DNA of 53,993 nt, from IMG/VR virus record IMGVR_UViG_3300027754_000120, positions 1 through 53,993 of that record. One strand, written 5' to 3'. This stretch comes from a virus. Both the position numbers and the translations under genes were made by a program. This document shows, piece by piece, positions 51,454 through 53,993 of this stretch (positions are counted from its first letter, which is position 1; every line of letters begins with the position of its first letter). The notes under the pieces were generated by a model. The model worked only from the letters and a program-made list of their open reading frames with translations. It ran no database searches and had not been told where the DNA came from.

Positions 51454-53993
51454 ATGAATGTTGTGAGTTCAAAAATCACCCGTTGCAAATTGATTAAGGC
51501 GATCCTTTTCTTTTTAAGCAGCCTCGCCGCCTTTGCCACTTCCGAGATCAACACTTCCCGCTCCACCACCTCCCTAGCTACGTTGGCCGCGATGGACCCG
51601 CGTTCGTATGGAGCGTTAAGCACGAACGGTTCTTACACGCTTACCGTGTTCGTCCAATCAGTGAATGCGAACTATTCGATCACGAATATGGGCGCAAGTT
51701 GGACTGGCACCAACACGACCACGCTGATCGCTAGCCCCGCGAGCTGGTTTGCTTGGGCGCAGGTTACGATTCCATCTGTAAACGTGCCGATCTACGTCGC
51801 TAATGTCGCTGCAATGCAGGCATTGAAAGGCTTACGTGATGGTCAAGCTGTGTTGACGGTTGATCGGGCTACCGCTGGAACTGGTGGCGGAGCTACCTTT
51901 TACTACTCAGCCTCATCAGTTCTTACTACCAACCTAGGCACGATCTTCACCGCGACCGGCATGGGCACCGGGCGGCTGATATGGAATGGCGTTGGCAATC
52001 TTACCGCTGAGATGTTCGGTGCGGTTGTCAACGATGGCGTTTCCGATGTGACCGCTATCACAGCAGGACTGGCCTATCTTACCACGCAGACTTCCGGGGT
52101 GCTGTATTTTGGTGTCGGTGAATACCTGATTGATTCCACCATCCGACTGCCAATCCGCACGTCACTGGTGGGTATAAATGATAACAAATTTACAGATGTG
52201 ACTTCCGTTGCTGCGGGGACGAATAAACTCTACGCCGGTTCAACGGTTTGGCGTCTTGGCAACGGCGCAAACTGCAAGATGCTCATCGGCGATTATGCCA
52301 CGAACGGATATGTCCGTCAGGCTAATGAAACATGGGAAGATGGAAGCGGACCTTACAATTCCGTCTATCAGTCTTCTTCCATAGAAGGTATCGTATTCAT
52401 GGGGAACGGGTCTAATCAGACATCCTATAACTGCGACATTCTCGATTTTGCGGCCAAGTGGAATCTGACCGTCCGCAACTGCACCTTTTTCGCAGCGAAA
52501 GGCTATTCCGCGCGGTTTATGGACCTGAATTATCTCAAGTGGGAGGGCAATCAGGTGGTCGGCGACCAAACAGGTTTTGGAAAAGGGCTTTTTCTGTGGG
52601 GTAGTGCCGACAGCATCTTTTCGGATTCTATATTTGGTGGCACCATGGGTCCGACACTGTGGATTGGTGGGGCGTCATCTGCTTACAACCTCTTCAACAA
52701 CACGATGAACTACAACGCAGTGCGAACCAACAGTTCGCATCTGGTAACTGGTCCCGCATCGGGAATCTTCACCACGGCCAATGCTCACGGGCTGGAGACT
52801 GGCGACCCGGTGCGATGGGTCACTGACGGCACCATGCCGACTGGGCTTACGAAATCTGGCATAAGTTGGGTCACTAAACTGAGCAGCACCACCTTCGGGG
52901 TAAGCCCGACATGGATGAACGCCACCAACGGGGCCTATGTTTCCAGCTACGCGTCTTCCGGGTCGGGAAATCTGTATCAAACAGTTGGCCCAGCAGTGGG
53001 CTTGTATATGTCAGACGGAGCTAACGCCAACGTGTTTTCCAGCACGCGCGCCGACCAGTCGAGCGATGGGGGAATCTATCTTGATGGGTCAGGCGTGACG
53101 CTCAACCAGTTTTCATCGGTGATCGCGTCACTGAATTACGGCTCTTACAATTCGGAGACGAACAGCAACACCTACGCCGTCACGCTCGATGGAGCCACCG
53201 GCAACACGCTAAACAGCGTAGCAGTGCAAGGTGGTTTCGGCGGAGTCCTGTTCACGAACGCCGGATATTACAACTACGTGACAATGAATTCCTTCGGCAA
53301 CTCCCCAACGAATGACGTGACTGATTCTACGGCAGGGCTATTAAACAGTTGGATGTCTCAGGGGGTTTTTGGTGGCAGTCATCCTGTATCTGGAGTCGCA
53401 ACCTTCACGGGCACCGTGGCTTATTCTAATAGTGCGCCAACTCTGACCGTGACGGCAGGTAATGGCACCAGTGGCCTTCGTATAAACGTGCTCGGCGGCG
53501 CGTCGAACTTGGTCCGTTTCCAGACCAACGGAACCACTACCCATACGTTCAACGGGGACGGCAGTGCAACCTTCACGGGCGGGCTTACTACTACGGCGGT
53601 CACGTCTTCCGGCCCGGTCAGTGGCACTACCATTACGGGGTCGGGTGCAGTGTCCGGGACCGATCTTAATCTCACGGGAACCGCACCAGTTCTGACCGCG
53701 ACGGCCAACAACGGCAGCAGTGGATTGCGATTGAACGTGCTCGGAGGCACCACCGCACTGCTGCGAATCCAGACCAACAGCACGACGACTCACACTTTCA
53801 GTGGCGATGGAAGTGCGACGTTCACGGGCGGATTGACAACCACTGCGGTTACTGCATCCGGCGCGGTCAACGCCGGAACGCTGGCCGTCGGTGCAACTGG
53901 TAGCGGAAACGTGGCGACCTTTACTGGTGGCTCAGGTGGTGTATCAATCATGCAGTTTGTTCGTAGTGGGTTCAACACGCTTGGCTTTAGAAA
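51454..53993 (+). CDS. Tail fibre/spike protein B, N-terminal part (3' cut by window end)
   Basis: Starts at the ATG 51454 after AAGAAAGAC. The N-terminus is signal-peptide-like (basic MNVVSSKITRCKLIK, then AILFFLSSLAAFA), followed by the domain shared with fibre A (TRSTSTLATLAAMDPRS-like; TVFVQSVNANYSITN; TLIASPAS). It continues through the terminal repeat; combined with 1-2478 the protein has about 986 residues. The two fibres diverge after about residue 120, suggesting alternative receptor-binding domains on a common base. Confidence 0.8.
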   Translation, partial: MNVVSSKITRCKLIKAILFFLSSLAAFATSEINTSRSTTSLATLAAMDPRSYGALSTNGSYTLTVFVQSVNANYSITNMGASWTGTNTTTLIASPASWFAWAQVTIPSVNVPIYVANVAAMQALKGLRDGQAVLTVDRATAGTGGGATFYYSASSVLTTNLGTIFTATGMGTGRLIWNGVGNLTAEMFGAVVNDGVSDVTAITAGLAYLTTQTSGVLYFGVGEYLIDSTIRLPIRTSLVGINDNKFTDVTSVAAGTNKLYAGSTVWRLGNGANCKMLIGDYATNGYVRQANETWEDGSGPYNSVYQSSSIEGIVFMGNGSNQTSYNCDILDFAAKWNLTVRNCTFFAAKGYSARFMDLNYLKWEGNQVVGDQTGFGKGLFLWGSADSIFSDSIFGGTMGPTLWIGGASSAYNLFNNTMNYNAVRTNSSHLVTGPASGIFTTANAHGLETGDPVRWVTDGTMPTGLTKSGISWVTKLSSTTFGVSPTWMNATNGAYVSSYASSGSGNLYQTVGPAVGLYMSDGANANVFSSTRADQSSDGGIYLDGSGVTLNQFSSVIASLNYGSYNSETNSNTYAVTLDGATGNTLNSVAVQGGFGGVLFTNAGYYNYVTMNSFGNSPTNDVTDSTAGLLNSWMSQGVFGGSHPVSGVATFTGTVAYSNSAPTLTVTAGNGTSGLRINVLGGASNLVRFQTNGTTTHTFNGDGSATFTGGLTTTAVTSSGPVSGTTITGSGAVSGTDLNLTGTAPVLTATANNGSSGLRLNVLGGTTALLRIQTNSTTTHTFSGDGSATFTGGLTTTAVTASGAVNAGTLAVGATGSGNVATFTGGSGGVSIMQFVRSGFNTLGFR
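51937..53993. repeat. Terminal direct repeat, right copy
   Basis: Exact second copy of bases 1-2057, offset by 51,936 bp. It continues the fibre gene that starts at 51454, which shows that the two window ends join in frame. Confidence 0.97.

Noticed and set aside
1-53993. CRISPR array, integrase, RNA polymerase or transposase
   Set aside because: No direct-repeat array, no tyrosine or serine recombinase motif, no T7-type RNA polymerase and no transposase were seen.

Overview
The window is a tailed double-stranded DNA phage genome of podovirus type. Its first 2,057 bases recur exactly as its last 2,057 (1-2057 = 51937-53993), so the unique genome is about 51,936 bp, either circularly closed or terminally redundant. 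The host is not identifiable by eye. A lipoprotein box, a Rz1-like lipoprotein, holin-like genes and sigma-54 promoters point to a Gram-negative bacterium that uses sigma-54. I see no phage RNA polymerase, no integrase and no tRNA.

Layout. Rightward late genes run from 38.2 kb round the circle to 17.8 kb. They comprise a DnaQ-like exonuclease, a glycosyltransferase / radical-SAM / methyltransferase cassette, small and large terminase, portal, scaffold, capsid, two paralogous fibre modules, holin-like and lipoprotein genes, a second glycosyltransferase, tail proteins (one fused to a metallophosphoesterase), and internal virion proteins ending in a 1,866-residue giant. Leftward genes run from 37.2 kb down to 17.65 kb. 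They comprise many small proteins, a 3D-domain putative cell-wall enzyme, a DfrB-like dihydrofolate reductase, an SF2 helicase, a sigma-54 activator, a Cas4-like nuclease, a RecA-like ATPase, a MazG-like protein, a DNA polymerase split over two genes with DNA ligase and a GroES-like protein between the halves, an AAA+ ATPase and a dNMP kinase. An AT-rich region at 37.2-38.2 kb with repeated operator-like palindromes separates the two arms.

The most interesting system is transcriptional. The phage encodes a minimal sigma-54 activator (27433-28257: an AAA+ domain with a GSFTGA loop, no sensor domain and no DNA-binding domain). Four near-perfect -24/-12 promoters lie at the heads of the late units (3643, 38213, 46126, 46248). 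At least two more face leftwards (32040, 33676), and there are weaker candidates. My inference is that the phage switches host RNA polymerase-sigma-54 onto its own late genes with its own soluble activator. Several of these promoters are followed by strong hairpins, some ending in a U-rich tract directly before a start codon, and one could make a small terminated RNA inside a large inverted repeat.

Other notable items: fibre proteins and their small partners carry Sec-type signal peptides; a metallophosphoesterase is fused to a tail protein; and highly structured non-coding DNA lies between scaffold and capsid and upstream of the DfrB-like gene.
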